DNA from: Paenibacillus kyungheensis
GTDB taxonomy: Bacteria > Bacillota > Bacilli > Paenibacillales > Paenibacillaceae
Direction: 5' to 3'
Length of the DNA stretch: 64,000 bases
Assembly (NCBI RefSeq): GCF_028606985.1
Contig: NZ_CP117416.1
Location: 4,961,001 to 5,025,000, forward strand
Below the pieces are notes generated by a model. That model was not told the DNA's origin and did not search any database. It saw only the letters and a program-made list of their open reading frames with translations. This document shows, in pieces, positions 43,897 through 52,175 of this stretch; position 1 is the first letter of the stretch; each line of letters starts with the position of its first letter. Both the position numbers and the translations under genes were made by a program.

Positions 43897-45560
43897 ACAT
43901 CCAGTACCTCCTCTGCGGTGAGTACACCTGGTAACCAATCACGTACAACTCGATTAACAGCTGTCGTATAAAATACATTTTCGCTAAAAAAGATCGAAGG
44001 TATATCTGTCGTAGTAATCATGCCATCAAATAACATCGCACAACGGCTGCTATAACTTGCTGCAAATTCTACATCATGAGTCACGATCACAATCGTATGT
44101 CCGGCTTGACGAAGCTCTAGTAATTGCTGGGCTAAAGCGATTTTGGCAAGTGGATCAAGCCCTTTGGTAGGCTCGTCTAATAGCAGAATATCTGGATTGA
44201 GCAGTAACACAATCGCTAACGCTGTTTTCTGCTGTTGTCCACCGCTAATATCATGTGGATGCTTCTGTTCTAATCCTTCTAATTGTAGTTGCTTCATCAG
44301 CTTCGCAATCGCAAGCTCTGGTTCTGCAATACCTGCATGTTGAGCTGCTGTCGATAATTCTTCTGCCACTGTATCATGACTGAAATACAGCAGTGGATTT
44401 TGCGCGAGATAGCCGATGTTTAGCTTATTGGCTTTTTTGATTGTTCCTCTTCGTGGTTGAAGTAGCCCTGCTAGCAATTGAAGTAGTGTCGATTTACCTG
44501 CTCCATTGCCTCCTAGAATCGCTAACATTTCTCCCTGAACAATCTGCAAATCTAACTTTTTCAACACTTCATCACTTTTCTTTTCATATTGAAAAGTGAC
44601 TTCACGACATTCTAGCAGTATCTGTTCTTTGGCAAAAGAAGTCGTAAGCGGTGCTGAATCAGCTAATGGTGCTACCGTGTCCGCCAAAGAGCGATCCCAG
44701 TCCAACGTCTGCAACCACTGCTTTCCTTCACGCACTGTAAAAGGAACAGCAGATAGAGTAGATAGAACAGGTACCTTTTCGGTTATTTGCTTGTTATGCA
44801 TCGTCCAGAATAACTGTGTAACCGAAGGCAAATATTTAAAATCATCGGGATCATGACGCTGTATCTGTTCACTCACTTCACGAGGAGAACCGCTGTATTT
44901 CAGCTTCCCTTTTTCCAACAGAATCATCTGATCAGCCAAAGGAATGACTTCTTCTAAGCGATGCTCACTAATAATAACAGTCGTTGAAAATTCTCGATTC
45001 AATCGGTAGACCATCGAAATAAATTCACGTGCCGCTACCGGATCAAGTTGTGAAGTCGGTTCATCCAATAACAGTAATTTCGGTTGTAACAGCAACACAG
45101 AAGCTAGATTAAGCAATTGCTTTTGCCCGCCCGATAATTCGTGAATTGGCTTGTATAATAAAGGCTCTAATCCAAAAAACTGCGCAATTTCTGCTAATCG
45201 ACTGCGCATCACTGGAAGAGAATAGCCCAGATTTTCCATCCCAAATGATAGTTCATGCCAGACTACATCCATCACAATACTGTTATCTGGATTTTGAAAA
45301 ACCATTCCGATCTCTTGCGCTGACTGATGTGCTGGTAATTCATTTAACATATTGCCGTTATAATAGATCGTGCCGCCGATTTGACCAACAGGCGTTAATT
45401 CAGGCTTGAGTTGGCTTAACAATGTCGTTTTGCCACAGCCTGACGCTCCGCACAATACAACAAAATCTCCTGCATGGACAGTGAAATGAATATCACTTAA
45501 TACCTGATGTGGTTCGTCAGGATAAGCAAAAGAAAGTTGATTTACTTGGAGTATTTCCAT
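43872..45560 (-). CDS. ECF transporter ATPase with two fused ABC domains
   Basis: A 562-residue protein carrying both ATPase halves of an ECF module. Domain 1 (about residues 1-240): Walker A LCGASGCGKTTLL, LSGGQKQLLNLASVLL, LLLLDEPTSQLD. Domain 2 (about 320-560): Walker A LGGNGAGKSTLL, ISGGQQQKTALAIVLL, ILLLDEPTKGLD. EcfA1 and EcfA2 are usually separate; this YkoD-like fusion suits a dedicated (group I) ECF transporter with its own S subunit. Start ATG 45560 (or 45569) follows GAAAGGA and lies inside the ecfT gene end. Powers uptake through EcfT. Confidence 0.92.
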   Translation of the reverse strand: MEILQVNQLSFAYPDEPHQVLSDIHFTVHAGDFVVLCGASGCGKTTLLSQLKPELTPVGQIGGTIYYNGNMLNELPAHQSAQEIGMVFQNPDNSIVMDVVWHELSFGMENLGYSLPVMRSRLAEIAQFFGLEPLLYKPIHELSGGQKQLLNLASVLLLQPKLLLLDEPTSQLDPVAAREFISMVYRLNREFSTTVIISEHRLEEVIPLADQMILLEKGKLKYSGSPREVSEQIQRHDPDDFKYLPSVTQLFWTMHNKQITEKVPVLSTLSAVPFTVREGKQWLQTLDWDRSLADTVAPLADSAPLTTSFAKEQILLECREVTFQYEKKSDEVLKKLDLQIVQGEMLAILGGNGAGKSTLLQLLAGLLQPRRGTIKKANKLNIGYLAQNPLLYFSHDTVAEELSTAAQHAGIAEPELAIAKLMKQLQLEGLEQKHPHDISGGQQQKTALAIVLLLNPDILLLDEPTKGLDPLAKIALAQQLLELRQAGHTIVIVTHDVEFAASYSSRCAMLFDGMITTTDIPSIFFSENVFYTTAVNRVVRDWLPGVLTAEEVLDVWRVPASG

Positions 45561-46420
45561 GATAGCCATTCCTTTCCTTCTACAATCACTGGAATCAGCA
45601 GATACAGACCAAAGCATAAATATAGTAGCCAATCCTGCATACTAAATACCATGGACTGCATACGCGGATAGATGACAGCTCGTCCCCATCCAAGCGCACT
45701 GCCGATCATAATAACGATAATCAATACAGACAGACATCCGGTTAACCAGCGATCTCTGCGATCCATACGATGGACTACATACGCTGTACGCTTGGTTGTA
45801 CCATATCCGCGTGCTTTCATCGAGTCTGCACTTTGGAGCGCTTCTTCTAATGACCAGACCAGCAGTACTTTGACAAGAGTCATCCCATCTCTCATACGCT
45901 TAGTGAGCGATCCTTCATGAACGCTGATTCCACGTGTACGTTGCACCAGCGTGATCTGAGTTAATCTTCGGCGCAATAATGGCACAAACCGTAATGCCAT
46001 CATCACTACCAGTGCACTTTGAGGCACAAATTTGGCAAACAAATACATAAATTTATCAGTCGTTACATTATAGTTATACGATAGACTGGTCAGCAGAATC
46101 AGCGTGAGCGATAACAACATAGTCACGCCATACAATACGGATTCCAACGTAATCGGCTGATCCATAAAGTAAAATAAAATATGTTGACCTCGGTGTGAAA
46201 TCAATGGATTAATCACTACAATCGCTATACCGATCAGCAGATAAAAAGGCAACATCCGCACAATAGTACCTGCATGCTTTTGTATACTAATTAACACAAT
46301 CAGCAAAATGATACCTGTCAGCAAAAAGACAGGATGAAATAGCAACATCCCGCTCAATAACAATCCTCCATAAAACAAAAACAATGTGATGGGATGCAGA
46401 GCACGAAATCCGCTGTTCAA
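45542..46420 (-). CDS. ECF transporter transmembrane subunit EcfT (CbiQ-like)
   Basis: A 292-residue membrane protein with five or more helices. ALRFVPLLRRRLTQITLVQRTRG and SMKARGYGTTKRT hold the two conserved Ala-Arg-Gly type coupling motifs that contact the ATPases (ARG in ADSMKARGYG). It starts with TTG, behind AGGAGC, in a 4-bp overlap (TTGA) with the stop of the DUF4430 lipoprotein gene. It links the S component to the double ATPase. Specificity comes from the S subunit and operon context. Confidence 0.9.
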   Translation of the reverse strand: MNSGFRALHPITLFLFYGGLLLSGMLLFHPVFLLTGIILLIVLISIQKHAGTIVRMLPFYLLIGIAIVVINPLISHRGQHILFYFMDQPITLESVLYGVTMLLSLTLILLTSLSYNYNVTTDKFMYLFAKFVPQSALVVMMALRFVPLLRRRLTQITLVQRTRGISVHEGSLTKRMRDGMTLVKVLLVWSLEEALQSADSMKARGYGTTKRTAYVVHRMDRRDRWLTGCLSVLIIVIMIGSALGWGRAVIYPRMQSMVFSMQDWLLYLCFGLYLLIPVIVEGKEWLSWKYSK

Positions 46421-47490
46421 TTTTTAGCTCCTATATCTTTTCCAAGATCAGTCGTATACAACCAGTCAATCTGATCTCCCGCTTGCACTTTGTATGCGCC
46501 TGCGCTCATATTTGGAAAATTGCCATTAACTTTGAACATCCATCCACTGGTAGGCCCTTCGTCAAATTCATACAGATTATCGATTCCTTCTACATAAGCG
46601 AACCCACTAGACCCTTGATACTCCATAGGTATTCCTTTGCTACGGGTTACACGCTTCAGTAAATCCAGCGCGCTTTCCCCTGCTTCTACTGGCACAGAGG
46701 TAGATCCCAGTATGTTACTGTCGCCTGTAATCGATAATGTAACTGTAGACGCTTGAGGTTGTGGCTTAGGTGCTGATGGTGTTGTAGGCGTTGCTGTTGT
46801 ACCCGAGCCTTTAGCTGTATTGCTAGATGGCTTGGATGTACTGGTTGATGGTTTGGAATCTTTTGTCGTTGTTTTGGTGTTGTCTTTGGTGCTCTTTGTA
46901 GATGTATCTTTGGTACTGCTTTTAGACTGATTGTCAGAAGTTGCTGTTGATTTTTGAGATGATGGAGTATCTGAATCACTAGATGTCGAACTGGATTTTT
47001 CTTTGGTATTACTGGTCGATGGTGTGCTAGTTGAAGTCGATGATTGGTCTTTGTTGGTATTTGTCTTCGTTGAAGCACCATCAGTCGTGTTCTCTTTGGG
47101 ATCAGCCGTCTTTTGTGTGTCGTTCATTGTCTGCTGATCTGCTTCTTTTGCCCCAGTAGAAGCTTGAGAATCAGTAACTGGTGTAGCGTCTTTATCTGTT
47201 GGTGCTGTCGCAGAATCGGATTGATCTTTAGTTACAGTCTTATCTTGAGAAGCAACTTCATCCGAAGTTGGCGGTGACTCTGTGATCGTAGCTGTTGAAG
47301 AATCGGTAGCCGATGATTGATTAGTCGGTGCAGTAGAAGAACAACCACTGATCAATAACAACGTCAACAACATCGCCATGATAGCTACTGGCAAGTGTGA
47401 ATATTTGCCTGAATGCTGAGCAGAAGTTGGTGTTGGCACAGTATGATGATGCTGTTGCTGACAATCTCTACGCGGATGTTGATTGCTCAT
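46417..47490 (-). CDS. DUF4430 lipoprotein, candidate membrane-tethered B12 binder
   Basis: A 357-residue lipoprotein: basic/His-rich start, hydrophobic segment LPVAIMAMLLTLLL, and lipobox ISGC (about residue 59). A 180-residue Ser/Thr/Lys/Asp-rich linker, strongly low in complexity, acts as a stalk across the wall. The C-terminal 105 residues form a DUF4430 domain (VTLSITGDSNILGSTSVPVE, SALDLLKRVTRSKGI, GPTSGWMFKVNG, YKVQAGDQIDWLYTTD), the fold found at the C-terminus of animal intrinsic factor and transcobalamin. Second in the B12-riboswitch operon; start behind GGAGGG. Probably hands cobalamin to the ECF transporter. Confidence 0.8.
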   Translation of the reverse strand: MSNQHPRRDCQQQHHHTVPTPTSAQHSGKYSHLPVAIMAMLLTLLLISGCSSTAPTNQSSATDSSTATITESPPTSDEVASQDKTVTKDQSDSATAPTDKDATPVTDSQASTGAKEADQQTMNDTQKTADPKENTTDGASTKTNTNKDQSSTSTSTPSTSNTKEKSSSTSSDSDTPSSQKSTATSDNQSKSSTKDTSTKSTKDNTKTTTKDSKPSTSTSKPSSNTAKGSGTTATPTTPSAPKPQPQASTVTLSITGDSNILGSTSVPVEAGESALDLLKRVTRSKGIPMEYQGSSGFAYVEGIDNLYEFDEGPTSGWMFKVNGNFPNMSAGAYKVQAGDQIDWLYTTDLGKDIGAKN

Positions 47491-47513
47491 CTTGATCGAT
47501 ACCCTCCTTACAT

Positions 47514-47562
47514 ACACAAAACGGAACGCTGGACACTATGATCCCCGTTCCGCTATTTGTGT
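47514..47562 (-). other. Intercistronic hairpin after the giant surface-protein gene
   Basis: ACACAAA-(TAG)-CGGAACG pairs with CGTTCCG-T-TTTGTGT around a 16-nt loop, with no T-run. It sits between the surface-protein stop (47594) and the lipoprotein start. It may protect the 3' end of the large mRNA or lower expression of later genes. Confidence 0.55.
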
Positions 47563-47593
47563 AATCTATTATTTCTTTTAGTTTACCGTAAAA

Positions 47594-50500
47594 TTAGTTC
47601 GCTTGCGCCATCTTCTGTACATTGATCGCCACCACAGCTGCCATCTCACGTGTTACTTTGGCTTGAGGATCAAATTTGTTATTGGCACCCACCATAATTC
47701 CATTATTTACTACAGCGCTGACTGCGCTACGTGCATAACTACCGATTTTCGCTTGATCTGCAAAAGAAGCAGTCGATGTGCCTTGAAGTGCAAATGCACG
47801 AGTTAACATCACAGCCATATCTTGACGGGATACCGGCTGATTTGGTTGGAATGATGTTGCGCTAATGCCTGTGATAATGCCTTTATTTTGGGCGGTCATA
47901 ATTGCATTATAATACCACTGATTAGCCGATACGTCTTTAAATGTCGATTTACTAGTAGAGGTATTTCCTGACTCTGTTGCTCCGGTCAAACGAACTACTA
48001 ATGCAGCAAATTGAGCACGTGTTAATTGTTGTTTAGGAGCAAATACAAGTTCCTGATCACTCACACCTAACATCAACCCTGCATCATAAGCACGATGTAC
48101 AGAATCAGAAGCCCATGCTGAAATGGTATTTTCATCTGCAAATGTAACTGTTGTACTTGTACCTGTATCTACAGGCTTAGTAGCAGTATTTGCTAAATTA
48201 TAAATCGTATTTCCACTGTTCATATACTGCTGATATGCAACCAGAGCAAGTAATGCTTGTTCGGTAGCAATATTGTCGCTTGCACCGCCTACCGTATGGC
48301 TATAAGTGCCATTAGTTTGACGGAACTGGCTTAGACGCGTAATTAGGTCACCATTGGACTTGGTAAAACGTGCGTCTTTCGGATTGATACCTGCTGATGT
48401 TAGCGCAACGATTACTTGAGAGACACTTTCGCTACTATCATCGTTATAAGCAGAATATCCTCCGTTAGCTTGCTGTTGTGCAGATAGATATTGAACAGCT
48501 TGGTCGATCGCTGTTTGGACTTTGGCCTGTGTGCGTTCAGGTGCAAGTGCAGCAACTGCCATTGCTGTCATATCTACACTGCTCGCTTCACCTGTTGCCA
48601 GTGGGAATCCACCATCGCTATTTTGCGCGCTTAACAACCATGTCACTAGCTTGTCTTGGTTCCATGTAGCTGTTGAAGGCATTGTATACTTATCACTATT
48701 TAGCGCAATCAAAGCAAAGATAGGTCCATTGGTTCCTTGAGCTGTCATTTTCTCATGGTTGACCATTTTGTCGATTAAGTTCACACCGCTCACAGATGTT
48801 GGATCGCCACCTGCTGCTTTGATCCCTAAAATCAATCGTTCCAGATCAGTCACTTTGCGGAATGTACCTGCTGATTGTTTGACTTGAGCTGTTGCATTAG
48901 TTAGGTAACTAGCTGGCAAAGTTCCACCTGCACGTACAATTCCTACTGCTTCCCATTCGGTTAATGGGTTATGAGAAAGCACATTTTTGACTGTTGCATT
49001 GATATCTGTTGTTAATTGTTGCTGGTCTGCTGAGCTTGCTAATACATCTTTGTTGATGACCGCATATTGGGTAAAGTGAGAGACTGCTCCGGTGATAATA
49101 CCAGTTTTGGCATCCAAAGCTGTTGGAACAGGTACCCATTGCTTAGTTTCTTCATTTAGCCACGCAATCGTCAGGCTAGACATTGTATTAGCATAGACTG
49201 GAATTTTGAATGAAAGGTATACAGGCTTTTCGAACTGTTGCCCTTTTGGCGTAAATTCATACAGACTGGATACAAGCTCTGGACGACTAGCCATTTCTTC
49301 TTCAATTCCAATCGTAGTGTTACTCTTCACACTATTGGCTGGCACAATAAATTGTACTTTACCTGCTGGATCAGCAAGTGTTGCTTTCTGATCAGCGGTC
49401 ACTTCTGCACTGACACTTACTTTTGCCGCAGATGCTAAAGCTTTGGCTATCGAATTGGCTGTACTAGCAGTCATTGGAGAACCCGAGTTGAGTACTGTAC
49501 TCGACTGCCCTGCTTCATTCACAGCCAGTTGATTATTGGATTTGATTTTCAGTTGAGACAATTCACTTTCTACTTGAGAAGGAATGATTGTCGGGAAAGG
49601 AACTCCCAGACTGTTATTCGCACTTCCTCCACCGCCACCAGAAACAGTAGCTGTGCCATCACTATAGCGCCATGCTAGATTGTCTCCAGCTTTTAACGTA
49701 TAGGCTCCGGCTCCTGTGTTCGGTTGTTGTCCATTGACTGTGTACACCCAACCGCTTAATGGCCCTTTATCAAATTCACTTAATCCATCAATAGCTGTTA
49801 CATAAGCAGTAGCACCGCTACCTCTGTAACTTACACGACTGGAACCTAACTGACGTAATAATACGCTAAAAGCAGTATCTCTATTTTGCAATGTAATCGA
49901 AGTCGTAGGCAGAATCGTACTATCACCTGTGACGGACATCGTAATCGTATTGGCAGTAGGTGTCGTTGTACTGCCACCTGTACTGTTATCGTTCGCTACA
50001 ATTAAGGTAGAAGTACTGCGTACAATCGAAGGTACATTGTTATTCTGGTATCCTGTCACAGCCACAGTATAGGAACCTGAACTCATTTTGTTAAATGAAG
50101 CTACACCCTGTGCGTTGGTTGTTACTGTTTGGTTACCGACTTGTACTTGTACATTTGCCGCAGGACTGACTACTTTGTCGCTAGTAAATGTATCGTTATT
50201 CCATATCCAATCGGCTTTTTGTACCGTAATATCGAAGCCACTGCTTGCTTTTGGCACCGCAGGCGATGTCGTTACAGACTCTACTAATGAGATTCCATAA
50301 GCTCCGAAATACACATATACTTGATCCGAAGGTTGTAATACAAATGCATCCATACCCACATCCGGTGATATCCACTGGCCATTACGTTTTACCGCGAACA
50401 ACCAACCACTAGATGGATCAAGATCACCACTATTGATGCCTGCGATTCCTGTTACATATTTACCAAATGAAGCAGATGCAATCGTTAGCTTTACTTCATG

Positions 50501-51667
50501 TTGTGAAGCAACATTTTGTAATGCATCTAGTGCATAGACAGCTTCAGTCACGCCTGTGGTTACAGGAGCAGAAGGGCCTTCTACGATAACACTTGCTTGT
50601 ACTTTGGTGCCCTGCCCTGGCTCAGGAGTAGGCGTTGGTTCTGGCTCAGGCTGTGGTGCTACAGGAGGATTAGGATTGGTATACAGCACTCCTGCATTTT
50701 TTGTATACAGATCATACGCTACTAATGCTCGTAATGCTTGATCTGTTGAAAAAGCTTTGTCCGATGCACTTGCAGTCAATTCATGACGGAAACCACCATC
50801 ACTATTTTGAAAAGCAAGTAAACGGTCGATTAACGATTTTCCATTTTTCTCAAATTGTACATCGGTTGGATCGATTCCAAATGAAGCTAGTCCAATAATC
50901 TCCTGTGCAATCGATTCACTGCTTGAATCGTCTGATTTTTGGATCAACCAATTCACTGCTTTTTGCCCTGCTGTCTGTACATCTGCACGATCTTTATACG
51001 GAGCTAGAGCACTAAGTGCCATTCCATAATAATCTGTCGACATTTGCGGGCCATTGATCGCTGCAACTACACTATCGATCAGTGTATCGCGTCCTTGCTT
51101 GGCATCATTAGGCACTTGATATGTACCAGAATCTAATGCGATCAATGCAAACATCGGGCCATTAACACCTTGTTGATTGATATTCGCATGATTGTATAAT
51201 TTTTCGATCAAATTACAATCGGAAATATTCGTAGCATTTAAACCTACCGATGCGCCTGCAATCGCCATTCGTGCTAATTCGGTTACCGAAGGCTTCGCTT
51301 GAGCACACAGATTTTTTACTTCTGTTCTTAAACTACTGTAGTAGCTAGCAGGAATGGCTTTGCCTGTACGTGCATAGCTGACTGCAATCCAATCGCCATC
51401 GACTCCACCATTAGCGTCGATATATTGCATCGCTTGCGTGATAGCCTGACCATATACAGATTGGGTGACGTTCGTATTGACGGTTGAATCGTTAGTAGAA
51501 GAATCATTCGAAGTGTAGACCGCTTGAGATACAGTGGTTGTCGTAGGATTCGGTTCATCTGCTGCATACGCAGAAGCAGAGAATACACCGGACGGTACTA
51601 ATGTAGCGATCGTAAGCACCAGTGTTAAGATCGTAGCGATCCACTGACGGGATAGAGATGATTTCAT
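47594..51667 (-). CDS. SLH-anchored giant with toroid-like and DUF4430 domains, candidate surface B12 binder
   Basis: A 1357-residue exported protein. Signal peptide MKSSLSRQWIATILTLVLTI... ends near ASAYA. In order: a prenyltransferase/transcobalamin-like helical toroid (about 60-320, with QGVNGPMFALIALDSGTYQVP and ESIAQEIIGLASFGIDP); DUF4430 copy 1 (about 350-460); a CarboxypepD-regulatory-like beta domain; DUF4430 copy 2 (about 580-680, GPLSGWVYTVNG); a ZU5-like beta region ending SHFTQYAVI; a second toroid (about 880-1150, TNGPIFALIALNSDKYTMP); three SLH motifs. The SLH domains bind wall polymer. First gene of the B12-riboswitch operon. Binding of cobalamin is inferred from fold and context. 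Confidence 0.85.
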   Translation of the reverse strand: MKSSLSRQWIATILTLVLTIATLVPSGVFSASAYAADEPNPTTTTVSQAVYTSNDSSTNDSTVNTNVTQSVYGQAITQAMQYIDANGGVDGDWIAVSYARTGKAIPASYYSSLRTEVKNLCAQAKPSVTELARMAIAGASVGLNATNISDCNLIEKLYNHANINQQGVNGPMFALIALDSGTYQVPNDAKQGRDTLIDSVVAAINGPQMSTDYYGMALSALAPYKDRADVQTAGQKAVNWLIQKSDDSSSESIAQEIIGLASFGIDPTDVQFEKNGKSLIDRLLAFQNSDGGFRHELTASASDKAFSTDQALRALVAYDLYTKNAGVLYTNPNPPVAPQPEPEPTPTPEPGQGTKVQASVIVEGPSAPVTTGVTEAVYALDALQNVASQHEVKLTIASASFGKYVTGIAGINSGDLDPSSGWLFAVKRNGQWISPDVGMDAFVLQPSDQVYVYFGAYGISLVESVTTSPAVPKASSGFDITVQKADWIWNNDTFTSDKVVSPAANVQVQVGNQTVTTNAQGVASFNKMSSGSYTVAVTGYQNNNVPSIVRSTSTLIVANDNSTGGSTTTPTANTITMSVTGDSTILPTTSITLQNRDTAFSVLLRQLGSSRVSYRGSGATAYVTAIDGLSEFDKGPLSGWVYTVNGQQPNTGAGAYTLKAGDNLAWRYSDGTATVSGGGGGSANNSLGVPFPTIIPSQVESELSQLKIKSNNQLAVNEAGQSSTVLNSGSPMTASTANSIAKALASAAKVSVSAEVTADQKATLADPAGKVQFIVPANSVKSNTTIGIEEEMASRPELVSSLYEFTPKGQQFEKPVYLSFKIPVYANTMSSLTIAWLNEETKQWVPVPTALDAKTGIITGAVSHFTQYAVINKDVLASSADQQQLTTDINATVKNVLSHNPLTEWEAVGIVRAGGTLPASYLTNATAQVKQSAGTFRKVTDLERLILGIKAAGGDPTSVSGVNLIDKMVNHEKMTAQGTNGPIFALIALNSDKYTMPSTATWNQDKLVTWLLSAQNSDGGFPLATGEASSVDMTAMAVAALAPERTQAKVQTAIDQAVQYLSAQQQANGGYSAYNDDSSESVSQVIVALTSAGINPKDARFTKSNGDLITRLSQFRQTNGTYSHTVGGASDNIATEQALLALVAYQQYMNSGNTIYNLANTATKPVDTGTSTTVTFADENTISAWASDSVHRAYDAGLMLGVSDQELVFAPKQQLTRAQFAALVVRLTGATESGNTSTSKSTFKDVSANQWYYNAIMTAQNKGIITGISATSFQPNQPVSRQDMAVMLTRAFALQGTSTASFADQAKIGSYARSAVSAVVNNGIMVGANNKFDPQAKVTREMAAVVAINVQKMAQAN

Positions 51668-51718
51668 AGGAGACCTTCTTTCTTGGTTTAGTAAAATAGA
51701 CATAACGACAGTACAACA

Positions 51719-51748
51719 TAAAAAAGCCACTTCAACGGAAGTGACTTC
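51719..51748 (-). terminator. Intrinsic terminator of the B12 riboswitch
   Basis: AGTCACTTC / GAAGTGGCT with a 4-nt loop and TTTTTT on the minus strand, between the riboswitch and the start codon at 51667. It is the likely off-switch formed when cobalamin is bound. Confidence 0.75.
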
Positions 51749-51844
51749 AAAGGCATAACAGCACAACCATTCACCACCTATGACGATACAGGCTTAGAAT
51801 GCTAGGACTGTTTCTCCTCTTTGCTCCGAAGATGATAGAAACGA

Positions 51845-52005
51845 TTGCTCGCAAGGCAGGTCTCCTGGCTATGCTTCATCACATCCTCCTACCTTCCCAT
51901 CGCTTCATGCAACAGTGGCTCGATTCAGGAGTTGTTCAGCATTTACAGTGGCGGGACCGCGCCGGAATACACCGGACTTCCCTTTTAAGCGGATACAAAA
52001 TCATA
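51845..52005 (-). promoter_or_regulatory. Cobalamin (B12) riboswitch
   Basis: On the minus strand the diagnostic elements occur in order: AAAAGGGAAGTCCGGTG, CGCGGTCCCGCCACTGTAA, GAGCCACTG, and the B12 box AGCCAGGAGACCTGCC (51855-51870). These match the conserved core of adenosylcobalamin-type aptamers. Limits at the P1 stem are approximate. A terminator lies downstream, so control is probably by premature termination. It governs the five-gene operon 51667-43207 and points to vitamin B12 as the transported compound. Confidence 0.95.
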
Positions 52006-52124
52006 TTCGTATCTGCACCTTGGACAATAAATTATATAGATTTGTAGTATTTATCATAGCGATAGCACCGGGCTTTGTCTACGAATTCTAGCAAATTACT
52101 TATCGGAAACATGTGAAAAAATAA
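52006..52124. other. Leader/promoter region upstream of the B12 riboswitch
   Basis: The stretch between the aptamer and the ilvE terminator. It must contain the operon promoter on the minus strand; AT-rich hexamers are present, but none is a clear match I can single out. No ORF. Confidence 0.4.
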
Positions 52125-52154
52125 AAGCGCATCCTGATCCACAGGACACGCTCA
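52125..52154 (-). terminator. Terminator of ilvE
   Basis: AGCG-TG-TCCTG / CAGGA-TG-CGCT hairpin followed on the minus strand by TTTTATTTTTT. Confidence 0.8.
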
Positions 52155-52175
52155 TAAATAACGATACGATTTAGC

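Noticed and set aside
46686-47081. 131-codon ORF rich in Gln, His and Pro in another frame of the lipoprotein gene
   Set aside because: It is the frame-shifted reading of the Ser/Thr/Lys linker repeats; composition is explained by the repeated codons.
46700-47300. Repetitive sequence considered as a CRISPR-like or minisatellite array
   Set aside because: The repetition is at the codon level (Ser, Thr, Lys, Asp) without regular repeat-spacer units.
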